Shown here: positions 51,469-61,398 of the stretch, one piece after another | How positions within the stretch are numbered: position 1 is the first letter of the stretch | Layout of the letters: each line of letters opens with the position of its first letter | Origin: Flavobacteria bacterium GWA2_35_26 | Lineage (GTDB): Bacteria; Bacteroidota; Bacteroidia; Flavobacteriales; Flavobacteriaceae | DNA: 64,000 nt | Direction of reading: 5' to 3' | Assembly (NCBI GenBank): GCA_001800905.1 | Contig: MGWH01000001.1 | Coordinates: 1-64,000 of the forward strand | Notes under the pieces: model-generated | Databases searched by the model: none | What the model was told of the DNA's origin: nothing | Seen by the model: only the letters and a program-made list of their open reading frames with translations | Made by a program: the position numbers and the translations under genes

Positions 51469-53937
51469 CTATAATTTTGCTGTCAATTTGATATTAAAAA
51501 CACGGGTAGTCATATAATTGGGAATAGCATATTGATTTTTGGAGTACACATCTCTAACCCAAGTATTGGTAATGGCATTTTGATTATTAAACAGATTAAA
51601 TATTTCGACACCAATGGCTAGCTCTTTGAAGTTTCCTAACCACTTTTTTTGAATTGAATTTTCCTTATTATCGATTACAATTTTAGAAAAACCAATATCA
51701 GCACGACGGTAGTCACGTAATCTATTTTGGTATACATAGGGATCCGAATAGGAAGGAGAACCTCCTGGCAAACCTGTATTATAAACTAAATTCAAATATA
51801 CTTTCATACTTGGAATAGTAGGCATATAGTCTTGGAACAGCAATCCAAATTTCAATAACTGATCAGTTGGACGAGCAATATAACCTCTGTTTTCACTATT
51901 TTCTTCCGTTTTTAAATACCCAAAACTAAACCATGATTCGGTTCCTGGTACAAATTCTCCATTGAGACGAAGATCCAATCCTTGCGCATAGGCTTTCGCC
52001 AAATTGGTAGCTGCATACCGAATTCGGACATTATCAATTGTATAGGTGTTTACATCCGACATGGATTTGTAATACAGTTCAGAAACCAATTTAAACGGGC
52101 GATTCCACATTTTAAAATTATAATCATTGGCCAAAACCAAATGAACAGATTGCTGTGCTTTTACGTTCGGTTGAACCATTCCACTAGCATCACGCAATTC
52201 TCTATAAAAGGGAGGTTGGTAATATACACCTCCTGAAATTCGAAATACCATATCTTTATCCCAATCGGGTTGGATGGAAATTTGTGCACGTGGACTCCAA
52301 ACTAGCTGTGATTTTCCATTTTCGTCAGTACCTGAAACTTCCCAATTATGAAAACGCAATCCAGCATTGTACCAAATAGAGGTAGATCCAACAGTACTTT
52401 TAGAATTCCACTGAACAAAACCTGAGAATCTATTGATTGTGGTAAAATTAGTAGCTCGCACATTTTGATACGGAACTAATGGTCCAGTGTATAACGCATA
52501 CGGTTCATTCTTTTGAAGTAAAACTACAGGCGGCGGAATAGAAAATCCAGCCGAATCAATTACTTCCCACTCCACTACTCGATCCCGAATAGATTCGCGA
52601 GTATATTTAACACCCCAATCCAATTGGCTTTGCTTCCAATCATGAGAACCCTTCAATTCGATGTTAGCAATTAAGGCATCTAAATTATTTCGAGCATGAT
52701 TCAACTGCGAACCAATTCCTCGGGTATAGGCTACTTTGCCATAGGTTTCAGAGGCGACATTCGCATCGACTTCTCCAAGTCGGTATTGTGCCAAAATATC
52801 AAAATACTCTTGCTCTGTGGTATGATACAACGATCCAATGAATTTTAAAACATTGGTATCGTTCGATTTAAAAGTAGATTTTATGGCCCCAAAATAGGTT
52901 GCGTATTGATCTTTCTCTTGCCCTTCATAATAGACAACAAGTGCCATAGGTTGATCTAGTGTTCCAAAATTAGTTTGTCGTGTCAACGGCTGGTAGTGGT
53001 AATTGTTTTTCGAAATATTCCCTAAAAAACTCCACTGCCATTTGGCGGAAGCCTGATAATTGATATTGGTTTGGATATCGGCAAAAGTGGGTGTGTAATT
53101 GGTTTGTGTTTCTTGACTATTAACCAAAAGACTATTATTTCGGTAACGAACTCCAGTCACAGCAGACCATTTTTTGTTTTTGGAAACTGCATCAAAAGCG
53201 ATACTCCCTCCCAAAAAACTAGCTTCGAAATTAGCTCCAAACGCAGTTGGTTTTCGATAGGTAATATCCAAAACTGAGGAGAACTTATCTCCGAATTTAG
53301 CTTGGAATCCTCCTGCCGAAAAATCAATATTTTGAACCAAATCGGTATTGGTAAAACTCAACCCTTCTTGTTGACCAGAACGAATTAAGAAAGGACGATA
53401 GACTTCAATTTCGTTGACATAAACCAAATTCTCATCGTAGTTCCCACCACGAACCGCATATTGTGTACTCAATTCATTATTCGAATTGACTCCTGCAAAA
53501 GTTTTTAAAATATTCTCTACTCCAGCATTGGCTCCCGGAATTTTTCGAAGCAATTCAGGAGTGATATTCGTAATTCCTTGGATTCGTTTATTATTTTTAG
53601 CCGTAATGATTACTTCGCTCATTTGTTCCTGACGGGTATTCAAAATGGGATTGAATTCCATGATTTCGTTGGGTTTCAAAAACAAAACAATTGAGGCTGA
53701 TTTTAGCGAAAGGTGTGAAAAAACTACCCTTACTTTTTGATTAGCCGGAATAGAAAGTTCATATACCCCACTCGAATTGGATTGAGTTCCAATGGCACCA
53801 TTAGAAACAGAAACATTGGCCACTGCTTGCTTGTTTTCGTCCAAAACGATTCCTCTCAGCTTAGCGTTTTGGGCAAAAGCAGAAAATCCCATTCCGAAAA
53901 ACAGAAAATAAAGAATAGCTTTTTGGATACTTTTCAA
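51469..53937 (-). CDS. TonB-dependent receptor with CarboxypepD-like domain
   Basis: An 822-residue outer-membrane receptor. After a signal peptide (ending near FAQN), a CarboxypepD_reg-like Ig domain (about 25-105, LRGIVLDENKQAVANVSVSNG), a plug (about 115-215, with GVENILKTFAGVNSNNELS and YAVRGGNYDENLVYVNEIEV) and a barrel (about 225-822). No SusD partner is adjacent, so its ligand is not a clear glycan. It lies six bases downstream of the M23 peptidase gene and is probably co-transcribed. Confidence 0.88.
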   Translation of the reverse strand: MKSIQKAILYFLFFGMGFSAFAQNAKLRGIVLDENKQAVANVSVSNGAIGTQSNSSGVYELSIPANQKVRVVFSHLSLKSASIVLFLKPNEIMEFNPILNTRQEQMSEVIITAKNNKRIQGITNITPELLRKIPGANAGVENILKTFAGVNSNNELSTQYAVRGGNYDENLVYVNEIEVYRPFLIRSGQQEGLSFTNTDLVQNIDFSAGGFQAKFGDKFSSVLDITYRKPTAFGANFEASFLGGSIAFDAVSKNKKWSAVTGVRYRNNSLLVNSQETQTNYTPTFADIQTNINYQASAKWQWSFLGNISKNNYHYQPLTRQTNFGTLDQPMALVVYYEGQEKDQYATYFGAIKSTFKSNDTNVLKFIGSLYHTTEQEYFDILAQYRLGEVDANVASETYGKVAYTRGIGSQLNHARNNLDALIANIELKGSHDWKQSQLDWGVKYTRESIRDRVVEWEVIDSAGFSIPPPVVLLQKNEPYALYTGPLVPYQNVRATNFTTINRFSGFVQWNSKSTVGSTSIWYNAGLRFHNWEVSGTDENGKSQLVWSPRAQISIQPDWDKDMVFRISGGVYYQPPFYRELRDASGMVQPNVKAQQSVHLVLANDYNFKMWNRPFKLVSELYYKSMSDVNTYTIDNVRIRYAATNLAKAYAQGLDLRLNGEFVPGTESWFSFGYLKTEENSENRGYIARPTDQLLKFGLLFQDYMPTIPSMKVYLNLVYNTGLPGGSPSYSDPYVYQNRLRDYRRADIGFSKIVIDNKENSIQKKWLGNFKELAIGVEIFNLFNNQNAITNTWVRDVYSKNQYAIPNYMTTRVFNIKLTAKL

Positions 53938-53943
53938 ACGGTT

Positions 53944-55647
53944 CTATTTAGTAATTCTATTTCTAAAAAAATGCGTTTCAAAGGTAGTAGAATTTCCCAT
54001 AGCATCAGTTACAATAACTTTCAACTCATTGGCACCATTCTGAAGAAAATCATCATTGAAATAATGTGTAATTGTTCTTGTCTTATTATCATATTCAAAC
54101 AAAACCCATTGCCCATTCAAAAACCCATTGTAGGTCTTAATTCCTGATCCCAAATCAGAAATCTGCAATTGAATTGCATCCTGGCTTACCCATTTTCCTT
54201 CTATTGGTTTAGCAATGCTAACTTTAGGCGCAAGAGTATCTGTAACTAATTTATACTTTCCTAATGTCTTTACTTTAGCACTAAAAAGACTGTCTTTTCT
54301 AAAGGTTGAATTGTAATTTATTTGTTCTCCATCTAGCCTTGCAATGAATGTTTTTTCTAGAAGTTCTTTTGACAATGTAGTGTCAGTCAAGGAAATGGTG
54401 AAATTAGAATGAGCCGGTACACTATCGTCATGTAAGTAAAGTATTTTATCCCTAACATCAAAGTTTAAAGCGAAATCGTCATAAAAAGCACCAGCAGGAA
54501 AAAACACAGATGCATTTTCTTTTTCAAATATATTATCTTTATTAGCCACTAAGAAATAGTTAGAAACAACAGGTTCTGCAGGGATTAATGCAACACTTGA
54601 ATCATACTGAATAGGCACTGTAATTTCCGATTTGTTGCCAAAAAAATCAGCCACCTCAATGCGGTATACATTATCTAAATTTGGAGTTGGAGTGATTTGT
54701 CCTTTGGTTTCATCTGTAGCAATAAAAGCCAAATCATATTTATTTTTCATAAATAATTTCTGAACTCTTTGCCCCGTTTTCTTGTATTTGGCATAATCAA
54801 TCATCGCATTAACGTAACGCATATCGTCAAATGAATGTGTATCAAACTGACAACCAAACTTAAGTTGTCCATTCAAAAACGAATTCACACTATAGACGCC
54901 ATTCTTATTGAAAGAAACATCATCGTAATCATTAGCAATAATCCCAAAACCAATTGGTCCATTGGCCAGAACTTTATCAGCCAAATAAGTCCCATCTTTT
55001 TGCAAAGCGGTATTTAAAAGAATTGGTCGTTTTGAAGTATTGACTGTTGAAGAAAATAACGGATAGACATACAACCCTGAAATAACCGGTTTCTTGGTAT
55101 CCCTAAAACCAGAATCAAATCCGAACAGCATTGGGTTGATGATAAACTCTGTTTTAGAATCTCGAATTTCGTAGTGCAAATGTGGTCCTTCAGAAGCGCC
55201 TGTATTACCTGAAACAGCAATCCATTCTCCTTTTTTGATTGGAATTTCTCCAGGTTTTAAATACATTTCAATTTCGAAAGACTGTTCTTTATAGTGGGTA
55301 GTCGTAATAAAATTTTGAATTGGACCCACCGCGTTTTGCAAATGCGCATAGACTGAAGTGTAGCCGTTTGGATGAGTGATATAAATGGTTTTTCCATTAC
55401 CAAAGGTTGAAATTTTAATTCTTGACACATAGCCTTCAGCAGAAGCATACACTTTCAAACCTTCCTTTTGTTGGGTTTTAAAATCAAACCCTGCATGAAA
55501 ATGATTGGGGCGCAATTCTCCAAAATTACCTGATAATTGCATTGGAATATCTAGGGGTGGGCTAAAATAATCTTTAGGAAAATTATTTTGAGCAAAAAGG
55601 GTGCTGCAAAACAGCAAATAAAAAAGAAAGAATCGCATAAATTTCAT
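53944..55647 (-). CDS. M23-family metallopeptidase, secreted
   Basis: A 567-residue protein. The signal peptide ends near TLFAQ. The N-terminal LytM/M23 domain (about 35-190) has HFHAGFDFK (zinc His and Asp) and GPHLHYEIRD (HxH). The long C-terminal part (about 200-567) is beta-rich, with Ig-like segments. The catalytic residues are intact, so it may cleave peptidoglycan cross-bridges or other glycine-rich peptides. ATG 55647 is chosen; ATG 55638 is equally possible. First gene of the pair with the TonB receptor. Confidence 0.85.
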   Translation of the reverse strand: MKFMRFFLFYLLFCSTLFAQNNFPKDYFSPPLDIPMQLSGNFGELRPNHFHAGFDFKTQQKEGLKVYASAEGYVSRIKISTFGNGKTIYITHPNGYTSVYAHLQNAVGPIQNFITTTHYKEQSFEIEMYLKPGEIPIKKGEWIAVSGNTGASEGPHLHYEIRDSKTEFIINPMLFGFDSGFRDTKKPVISGLYVYPLFSSTVNTSKRPILLNTALQKDGTYLADKVLANGPIGFGIIANDYDDVSFNKNGVYSVNSFLNGQLKFGCQFDTHSFDDMRYVNAMIDYAKYKKTGQRVQKLFMKNKYDLAFIATDETKGQITPTPNLDNVYRIEVADFFGNKSEITVPIQYDSSVALIPAEPVVSNYFLVANKDNIFEKENASVFFPAGAFYDDFALNFDVRDKILYLHDDSVPAHSNFTISLTDTTLSKELLEKTFIARLDGEQINYNSTFRKDSLFSAKVKTLGKYKLVTDTLAPKVSIAKPIEGKWVSQDAIQLQISDLGSGIKTYNGFLNGQWVLFEYDNKTRTITHYFNDDFLQNGANELKVIVTDAMGNSTTFETHFFRNRITK

Positions 55648-55819
55648 TTTGGCTAAGGTAAAAAAACTAATAGACAAATAAAACCAGAATACGACCTAAA
55701 AACCATAACCCTTTGTTTAATAATAAATTACTGATTTTTAAATAAAAAAGCTAATAAAATATTGTATTAATAAAAAGGAATACTAACTTTGTAAGATTAA
55801 GTAATGAATTGGAATACTA

Positions 55820-56110
55820 ATGAGTGTAATTGCGGAAATAATTGATACTCTTGAAAATAAGATTGAAAAACTCTTTGCTAGAATGGCTAGTTTAGAGAAA
55901 ACCAATCAAGATTTAAAGACTGAATTGTCCAATACTACAACGATCATACACAATCAGTCGCGTGAGATTGATACTTTGAAAAAAGAGTATGAAGCCCTCA
56001 AAATAGCCAACTCATTGCTTGGCAGTGAAGAAAACAAAAGAGATACTAAGCTTAAAATAAATTCATTAATTCGCGAAATTGATTACTGCATAGCTCAGCT
56101 ATCAGATTAA
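55820..56110 (+). CDS. Small coiled-coil protein preceding ZapA
   Basis: A 96-residue, almost wholly coiled-coil protein (about 5-72: ENKIEKLFARMASLEKTNQD and so on), with a short C-terminal helix. Five bases separate it from zapA. Size, coiled coil and position suggest a ZapB-like division factor, but the sequence is too simple for a family call. It is conserved at this place in flavobacteria as far as I recall. Confidence 0.75.
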   Translation: MSVIAEIIDTLENKIEKLFARMASLEKTNQDLKTELSNTTTIIHNQSREIDTLKKEYEALKIANSLLGSEENKRDTKLKINSLIREIDYCIAQLSD

Positions 56111-56115
56111 ATAAT

Positions 56116-56409
56116 ATGGACGAAAAGCTTAAAATAAAAATATCAATTGCAGATCGTGTTTATCCGTTAACGGTAGACCCATCACAAGAAGAAGGACTGC
56201 GAAGTGCTTCCAAAAAAATTGATACCATGATTAAGCAGTTTGAAGAAAATTATGCTGTTCGTGACAAGCAAGATGTACTAGCCATGTGTGCTTTACAATT
56301 TGCTTCTCAAGTGGAACAAAAACAAATCGATAACGCCATTGATGGAGTAGAAACCATCGAAAGATTGAATAAAATCAATTCGATATTAGATCAATATCTC
56401 AATAAATAA
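56116..56409 (+). CDS. zapA: Cell division protein ZapA
   Basis: A 97-residue protein that bundles FtsZ filaments. The N-terminal beta segment KIKISIADRVYPLTVDPSQEEGLR and the C-terminal coiled coil are diagnostic. It follows the small coiled-coil gene and precedes 6S RNA, as in other bacteria where zapA and ssrS are linked. Confidence 0.9.
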   Translation: MDEKLKIKISIADRVYPLTVDPSQEEGLRSASKKIDTMIKQFEENYAVRDKQDVLAMCALQFASQVEQKQIDNAIDGVETIERLNKINSILDQYLNK

Positions 56410-56435
56410 TACGTTCTTACATAGACTAAGATACT

Positions 56436-56596
56436 GCCTACATTAGTTCAATTTGGTAAACTCAACACTAACAATTTAGAATGAGCGAATCGTCACTACT
56501 ATAGCACGCCTCACTTCGGTAAGGAAGCTTGAACAGTGAGTTAGCTCAAAACTTGTCTTTTCGAGTTTATACAAGCACCTAATGTAGGCTTTTTTT
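56436..56596 (+). ncRNA. ssrS: 6S RNA (6S-Flavo type)
   Basis: The two ends pair exactly: GCCTACATTAG (56436-56446) and CTAATGTAGGC (56579-56589), followed by seven T. The inner part forms the long, bulged hairpin expected of 6S RNA. It lies between zapA and rny, the expected position. The RNA mimics an open promoter and binds RNA polymerase in stationary phase. The exact ends are inferred from the stem. Confidence 0.8.
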
Positions 56597-56617
56597 ATAC
56601 ATCAATTTTTAATTAAC

Positions 56618-58183
56618 ATGGACAACATAGTAACAATCATCATTACCGGAATAGTCGGAATAGTAGCGGGTTTTGCAATTGCAAAAATCATTGAAAAGAG
56701 TAACATTTCGAACTTAATAAAATCAGCTAAAAAAGAAGCGGCATCGATTATCAAAGACGCTAATTTTGAAGCAGAAAATATCAAAAAAGATAAAATTCTT
56801 CAAGCCAAAGAACGATTTATCGAATTAAAATCAGAGCACGAACAAGTAATTTTAGCTCGTGACAAAAAAGTAGCCGAAGTAGAAAAAAGAGTTCGTGACA
56901 AAGAATCTCAAATTTCTAATGAATTGGCTAAAGCCAAAAAAGTAAACGACGACTACGAAGCTAAAACTGCTGAATACACTTCTAAAATTGAAATTTTAGA
57001 AAAAAAACAAGTTGAGGTTGAGAAAATGCACAAAAGCCAATTACAACAATTGGAAGTTATTTCTGGATTATCTGCTGACGAAGCAAGAGAGCAATTAATT
57101 GAAGGCTTGAAAGCGGAAGCGAAAACACAAGCTATGTCTCAAATTCAAGATACTATTGAAGAGGCAAAATTAACTGCACAACAAGAAGCTAAGAAAATTA
57201 TCATCAATACCATTCAACGAGTGGGTACAGAAGAAGCAGTTGAAAATTGCGTTTCTGTCTTCAACATTGAATCGGATGATGTGAAAGGACGAATTATTGG
57301 TCGTGAAGGTCGTAACATCCGTGCTTTAGAAGCAGCTACAGGAGTTGAAATTATTGTTGATGACACACCAGAAGCAATTATTCTTTCTTGTTTTGATCCT
57401 GTGCGAAGAGAAATAGCGCGTTTGTCATTACACAAATTAGTTACTGACGGGCGTATTCACCCAGCACGTATTGAAGAAGTAGTAGCTAAAACAGCCAAAC
57501 AAATCGACGACGAAATTATTGAAGTAGGTAAACGTACTGTAATTGATTTAGGGATCCACGGATTACACCCAGAATTGATTAAAGTAGTTGGTAGAATGAA
57601 ATACCGTTCGTCTTATGGACAAAACTTATTACAACACTCACGTGAAGTATCTAAGCTTTGTGGTATCATGGCCGCTGAATTAGGATTGAATGTCAAATTA
57701 GCTAAGAGAGCCGGTTTATTACATGATATTGGTAAAGTGCCAGATACAGAAAGTGATTTACCACACGCTTTATTAGGTATGCAATGGGCTGAGAAATATG
57801 GCGAGAAAGAAGAAGTTTGCAACGCTATTGGAGCCCACCACGACGAGATTGAGATGAAATCATTATTATCGCCAATCATCCAAGTTTGTGATGCCATTTC
57901 AGGTGCAAGACCGGGTGCAAGAAGACAAGTTTTGGATTCTTACATCCAACGTTTGAAAGACCTTGAAGAAGTAGCTTACGGATTTGGCGGAGTAAAAAGT
58001 GCTTATGCGATTCAAGCAGGTAGAGAATTACGTGTGATTGTAGAAAGTGAAAAAGTATCTGATGACAAAGCATCGAACTTATCATTTGAAATTTCACAGA
58101 AAATTCAAACCGAAATGACTTACCCTGGTCAAGTTAAAGTAACGGTAATTAGAGAGACTAGAGCGGTCAACATCGCAAAATAA
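56618..58183 (+). CDS. rny: Ribonuclease Y
   Basis: A 521-residue membrane-anchored endoribonuclease that starts mRNA decay. N-terminal transmembrane helix (about 4-24), long coiled coil (about 25-195), KH domain (about 210-275, [19 protein letters not shown]) and HD domain (about 335-430, LLHDIGK and the second His in GAHHDEIE). Length matches the family. It follows the 6S RNA directly. Confidence 0.95.
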   Translation: MDNIVTIIITGIVGIVAGFAIAKIIEKSNISNLIKSAKKEAASIIKDANFEAENIKKDKILQAKERFIELKSEHEQVILARDKKVAEVEKRVRDKESQISNELAKAKKVNDDYEAKTAEYTSKIEILEKKQVEVEKMHKSQLQQLEVISGLSADEAREQLIEGLKAEAKTQAMSQIQDTIEEAKLTAQQEAKKIIINTIQRVGTEEAVENCVSVFNIESDDVKGRIIGREGRNIRALEAATGVEIIVDDTPEAIILSCFDPVRREIARLSLHKLVTDGRIHPARIEEVVAKTAKQIDDEIIEVGKRTVIDLGIHGLHPELIKVVGRMKYRSSYGQNLLQHSREVSKLCGIMAAELGLNVKLAKRAGLLHDIGKVPDTESDLPHALLGMQWAEKYGEKEEVCNAIGAHHDEIEMKSLLSPIIQVCDAISGARPGARRQVLDSYIQRLKDLEEVAYGFGGVKSAYAIQAGRELRVIVESEKVSDDKASNLSFEISQKIQTEMTYPGQVKVTVIRETRAVNIAK

Positions 58184-58203
58184 TTCACTCTATCCCTTAA
58201 TAG

Positions 58204-58240
58204 AAAAGTCCAAATTTCCCAATTGAAATTTGGACTTTTT
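58204..58240. terminator. Bidirectional terminator
   Basis: The stem AAAAGTCCAAATTTC / GAAATTTGGACTTTT is flanked by A and T runs. It lies between the convergent rny and xerD genes. Confidence 0.85.
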
Positions 58241-58243
58241 AAT

Positions 58244-59143
58244 TTAATCCTTTCTGGGATGATAGGTATTCATTACTTCTGTCAAGAACTTTCTATCAAG
58301 ATGCACATATATCTCTGTAGTGGTGATCGATTCATGTCCTAACATCAATTGTATCGAACGCAAATCAGCTCCGTTCTCCAATAAATGAGTAGCAAAAGAA
58401 TGCCGTAAGGTATGTGGACTGATTGTTTTATTCAGATTAATCTTTGTGGCCAAATCCTTAATAATGGTAAAAATCATGGCTCGTGTCAGTTGACTTCCCC
58501 TTCGATTAAGAAAGAGCGTATCTTCAAATCCCTTTTTCACAAGCACATGACTTCGAACATTTTCTTTGTACAACTGAATGTATTTTTGAGTGTGATGACC
58601 AATAGGTACAAATCGCTGTTTATTGCCTTTACCCGTAATTTTCACAAAACCTTCTTCAAAGAACAAATCGGATATTTTTAAACTTACTAATTCCGAAACA
58701 CGTAAACCGCAGCCATATAAAGTTTCTAGCATAGCACGATTTCGCTCTCCTTCGTTGGAAGACAAATCCACCGCATTAATTAAAGCATCAATTTCTTCTA
58801 GGGACAATGTGTCGGGAAGTTTTCTACCAGTCTTGGGAGTTTCAATTAGTTCTAACGGATTGTTATTGCGATAATCTTCGAAAACCAAATAATTAAAAAA
58901 GCTTTTTAAACCTGAAATAATTCGGGCTTGAGATCGTGCATTTACTTGCTTTGAAACATGATAAATGAATTGCTGAACAACTTCTTCCGAAATATGTATT
59001 GGCGAAACATCCATTTGATTTTGATCTAAGAAAAGACACAAGCGCTCCACATCAAACGAATAATTATCGATGGTGTTAGTAGATAATCCTCTTTCGATTT
59101 TCAAATACGACTGGTAATTTTTGATATAACTGCTCCAATTCAC
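58244..59143 (-). CDS. xerD: Tyrosine recombinase XerD
   Basis: A 299-residue recombinase that resolves chromosome dimers. SAM-like N-terminal domain (about 1-85, KIERGLSTNTIDNYSFDVE), catalytic domain with YGCGLRVSELV (first Arg), HTLRHSFATHLLE (HxxR), LGHESITTTEIYVH and the nucleophilic Tyr. GTG 59143 gives MNWSSYIKNYQ, which fits the usual length; an ATG upstream adds 19 residues without homology. Confidence 0.88.
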   Translation of the reverse strand: MNWSSYIKNYQSYLKIERGLSTNTIDNYSFDVERLCLFLDQNQMDVSPIHISEEVVQQFIYHVSKQVNARSQARIISGLKSFFNYLVFEDYRNNNPLELIETPKTGRKLPDTLSLEEIDALINAVDLSSNEGERNRAMLETLYGCGLRVSELVSLKISDLFFEEGFVKITGKGNKQRFVPIGHHTQKYIQLYKENVRSHVLVKKGFEDTLFLNRRGSQLTRAMIFTIIKDLATKINLNKTISPHTLRHSFATHLLENGADLRSIQLMLGHESITTTEIYVHLDRKFLTEVMNTYHPRKD

Positions 59144-59327
59144 TTCGCAAAGAAACGCATTTTTTAAAAAACTTGCTCTATCTATAGTACCGGATAACAA
59201 TACTAAAAGAATCTATTTGTCGTTTGAGTAAAATACTTACATTTGTGATGTAAATTTTAAGTGTATATCCTTATAAATTGTATTCAATAATTTGAATTAA
59301 AATCACAATAAATAAAATTTTAAAATC

Positions 59328-59897
59328 ATGAAAAAAATAGTATTTACAAGTCTTTTATTAGTAGCATTTTCAATTACTTCTCAAGCACAATTATTCAAAC
59401 TAGGTTTAAAAGCTGGGGTAAATTATGCAAACCAAAACGGAACAGCTATTACTATCAATAATACCAACTACAAAACTGAAGCTATTTCTAATTATCATAT
59501 TGGTCTTTTAGCAGAAGTAAAACTGGGAGAACGCTTTTCTATTCAACCTGAAGTGTTGTATTCAACTCAAGGAGCTAAATATGATGCAGTAGGAGTTGCC
59601 GACGATTTTACAAATGACATTGGCTACATCAGCATTCCAGTTATGGCTAAAATAAATTTAAACAATACCTTTAGTTTAGACTTTGGACCACAAGCTTCTT
59701 TTTTGATGAGCAAAAAGAAAGACGTTTCCATTAATGATCAGAAAAATTTAGATTTTGGTGCTGGTGGTGGTTTAACAATCCATGTTACAAAAGGATTGTT
59801 TTTACAAGGACGATATGTAGTAGGTCTTACTGAGATCTCTCCAGAAGCCAAAGTTAAAAATTCAGTGCTTCAAGTTTCTGCAGGTTTTTTATTCTAA
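59328..59897 (+). CDS. PorT-like outer-membrane beta-barrel protein
   Basis: A 189-residue protein with a signal peptide ending near SQAQL and an eight-stranded-type barrel: FKLGLKAGVNYANQNG, IGLLAEVKLGERFSIQPEVL, YISIPVMAKINL and a final aromatic LQVSAGFLF. The fold is the OMP_b-brl_2 family. Its function is structural or adhesive, not known. Confidence 0.85.
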   Translation: MKKIVFTSLLLVAFSITSQAQLFKLGLKAGVNYANQNGTAITINNTNYKTEAISNYHIGLLAEVKLGERFSIQPEVLYSTQGAKYDAVGVADDFTNDIGYISIPVMAKINLNNTFSLDFGPQASFLMSKKKDVSINDQKNLDFGAGGGLTIHVTKGLFLQGRYVVGLTEISPEAKVKNSVLQVSAGFLF

Positions 59898-59919
59898 AGA
59901 AAAAATAAGTATTTTAAAT

Positions 59920-59949
59920 AACCGTTCTGTTTATTGGAACGGTTTTTTT
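59920..59949 (+). terminator. Terminator after the beta-barrel gene
   Basis: The stem AACCGTTC / GAACGGTT followed by seven T. Confidence 0.75.
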
Positions 59950-59971
59950 ATTTTTACAAAAATATAATTAT

Positions 59972-60385
59972 ATGAAAATCTGTATCATCAACGGACCCAA
60001 CTTGAATCTTTTAGGAAAACGCGAACCTGAAATATACGGAAGTCAAACTTTTGAAGACTATTTAAGTAGCTTGAAAACTAAATTTCCAACTGTTACATTC
60101 GACTATTTTCAAAGTAATATTGAAGGAGAGTTGATTGGAAAAATTCAAGAAGTGGGTTTTGATTATGATGGAATCATTCTTAATGCAGGCGCTTACACAC
60201 ATACTTCGATAGGCATTGGCGATGCCATAAAAGCAATTACCAGTCCTGTTGTTGAAGTACATATTTCAAATACTTTTGGCAGAGAAAGTTTTCGCCATCA
60301 ATCGTACATTTCTGGAAATGCCAAAGGAGTAATTTTAGGATTTGGTCTCAACAGTTATGACTTAGCAGTTCAGTCATTTTTATAA
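59972..60385 (+). CDS. aroQ: 3-dehydroquinate dehydratase, type II
   Basis: A 137-residue dodecameric enzyme converting 3-dehydroquinate to 3-dehydroshikimate. It has INGPNLNLLGKREPEIYG with the active-site Arg and Tyr, NAGAYTHTS and VEVHISN with the catalytic His. It acts in the same pathway as aroK near 11 kb. It begins 22 bases after a terminator. Confidence 0.94.
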   Translation: MKICIINGPNLNLLGKREPEIYGSQTFEDYLSSLKTKFPTVTFDYFQSNIEGELIGKIQEVGFDYDGIILNAGAYTHTSIGIGDAIKAITSPVVEVHISNTFGRESFRHQSYISGNAKGVILGFGLNSYDLAVQSFL

Positions 60386-60400
60386 TAAACTATTCATAAT

Positions 60401-60435
60401 AAAAAAAAGCGTTGCCAACTGCAACGCTTTTTTTT
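60401..60435. terminator. Bidirectional terminator
   Basis: The stem AAAGCGTTGC / GCAACGCTTT is flanked by A and T runs and overlaps the stop of the convergent CDF gene. Confidence 0.85.
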
Positions 60436-61309
60436 ATATCGAATCATCTGGTTCTACATGAATTAACACATGTCCTAATTCAGGAATTTCTAATCGTAAT
60501 GTATCTTTCAATTGGTGCGCCAAATCATGCCCTTCTTTTACAGAAATTGTAGCTTTAACAGTAGCATGCAAATCAACATGGTACTTCATCCCTGATTTAC
60601 GTATAAAACACTTCTCAGTATCTACAATTCCTTCTACGGTTTTGGATACTGTTCTAATAGTCGCTATCACATCGTCATACAAATGTTCATCCATAATTTC
60701 GCCTAAAGCAGGTCGGAAAATGAGATAACTATTGTATAAAATAAAACATGAGGCAAATAAAGCCGCCCAATCATCAGCCGATTCATAGCCTTTTCCAAGA
60801 AACAAGGCAATGGCAATTCCAACAAAAGCAGCCACTGAAGTAATGGCATCACTTCTATGGTGCCAAGCATCCGCTTTTAAAGATGAACTATTGGTTTCTT
60901 TACTTCTTCTCATGACCAACTGAAAAGAGTATTCTTTCCAAACAATGATAGCTCCTAAAACATATAATGTCCACGATTTAGGTAAGTCATGTGGGGTTCC
61001 AATATTTAAAATGCTTTCATATGCAATAATTGTTGCCGATGTAATTAGAAAACCCACTACTAAAAAAGTAATTAAAGGTTCAGCTCTGCCATGACCATAG
61101 GGATGGTTTTCATCGGCAGGTTTGTTGGAATATTGAATCCCAAACAGCACTAAAAAGGATGCGAAAATATCAGTAGTAGATTCTATTGCATCTGCAATCA
61201 ACGCATAGGAATTGCCAAAAAAACCAGCTAATCCTTTGATAATTGCTAAAGCAGTATTTCCAATAATACTGAAATAAGTCGCCTTAATTGCTGCTGCTAC
61301 TTTTGGCAT
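60434..61309 (-). CDS. Cation diffusion facilitator family transporter
   Basis: A 291-residue six-helix transporter with a C-terminal cytoplasmic metal-binding domain (about 210-291). The metal site shows ADAIESTTD in helix 2 and HHRSDAIT in helix 5. It exports Zn, Fe, Mn or similar divalent metals. It follows murA by 89 bases on the same strand and could be read from that operon. Confidence 0.9.
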   Translation of the reverse strand: MPKVAAAIKATYFSIIGNTALAIIKGLAGFFGNSYALIADAIESTTDIFASFLVLFGIQYSNKPADENHPYGHGRAEPLITFLVVGFLITSATIIAYESILNIGTPHDLPKSWTLYVLGAIIVWKEYSFQLVMRRSKETNSSSLKADAWHHRSDAITSVAAFVGIAIALFLGKGYESADDWAALFASCFILYNSYLIFRPALGEIMDEHLYDDVIATIRTVSKTVEGIVDTEKCFIRKSGMKYHVDLHATVKATISVKEGHDLAHQLKDTLRLEIPELGHVLIHVEPDDSI

Positions 61310-61398
61310 TGTTTGACGTTTTATAAATTAAAATATCGTTTAGAGATTTTGCAATAAAATGACTCTAAACGATATTTACTTATTTACTATTTTGTTAT

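Noticed and set aside
50766..53937. DUF2971 plus TonB receptor as a defence or polysaccharide-utilisation locus
   Set aside because: They are convergent and unrelated, with no SusD, nuclease or toxin partner.
53737..54147. Rightward 136-codon open frame across the TonB receptor/M23 junction
   Set aside because: Antisense to two clear genes and without a recognisable domain.
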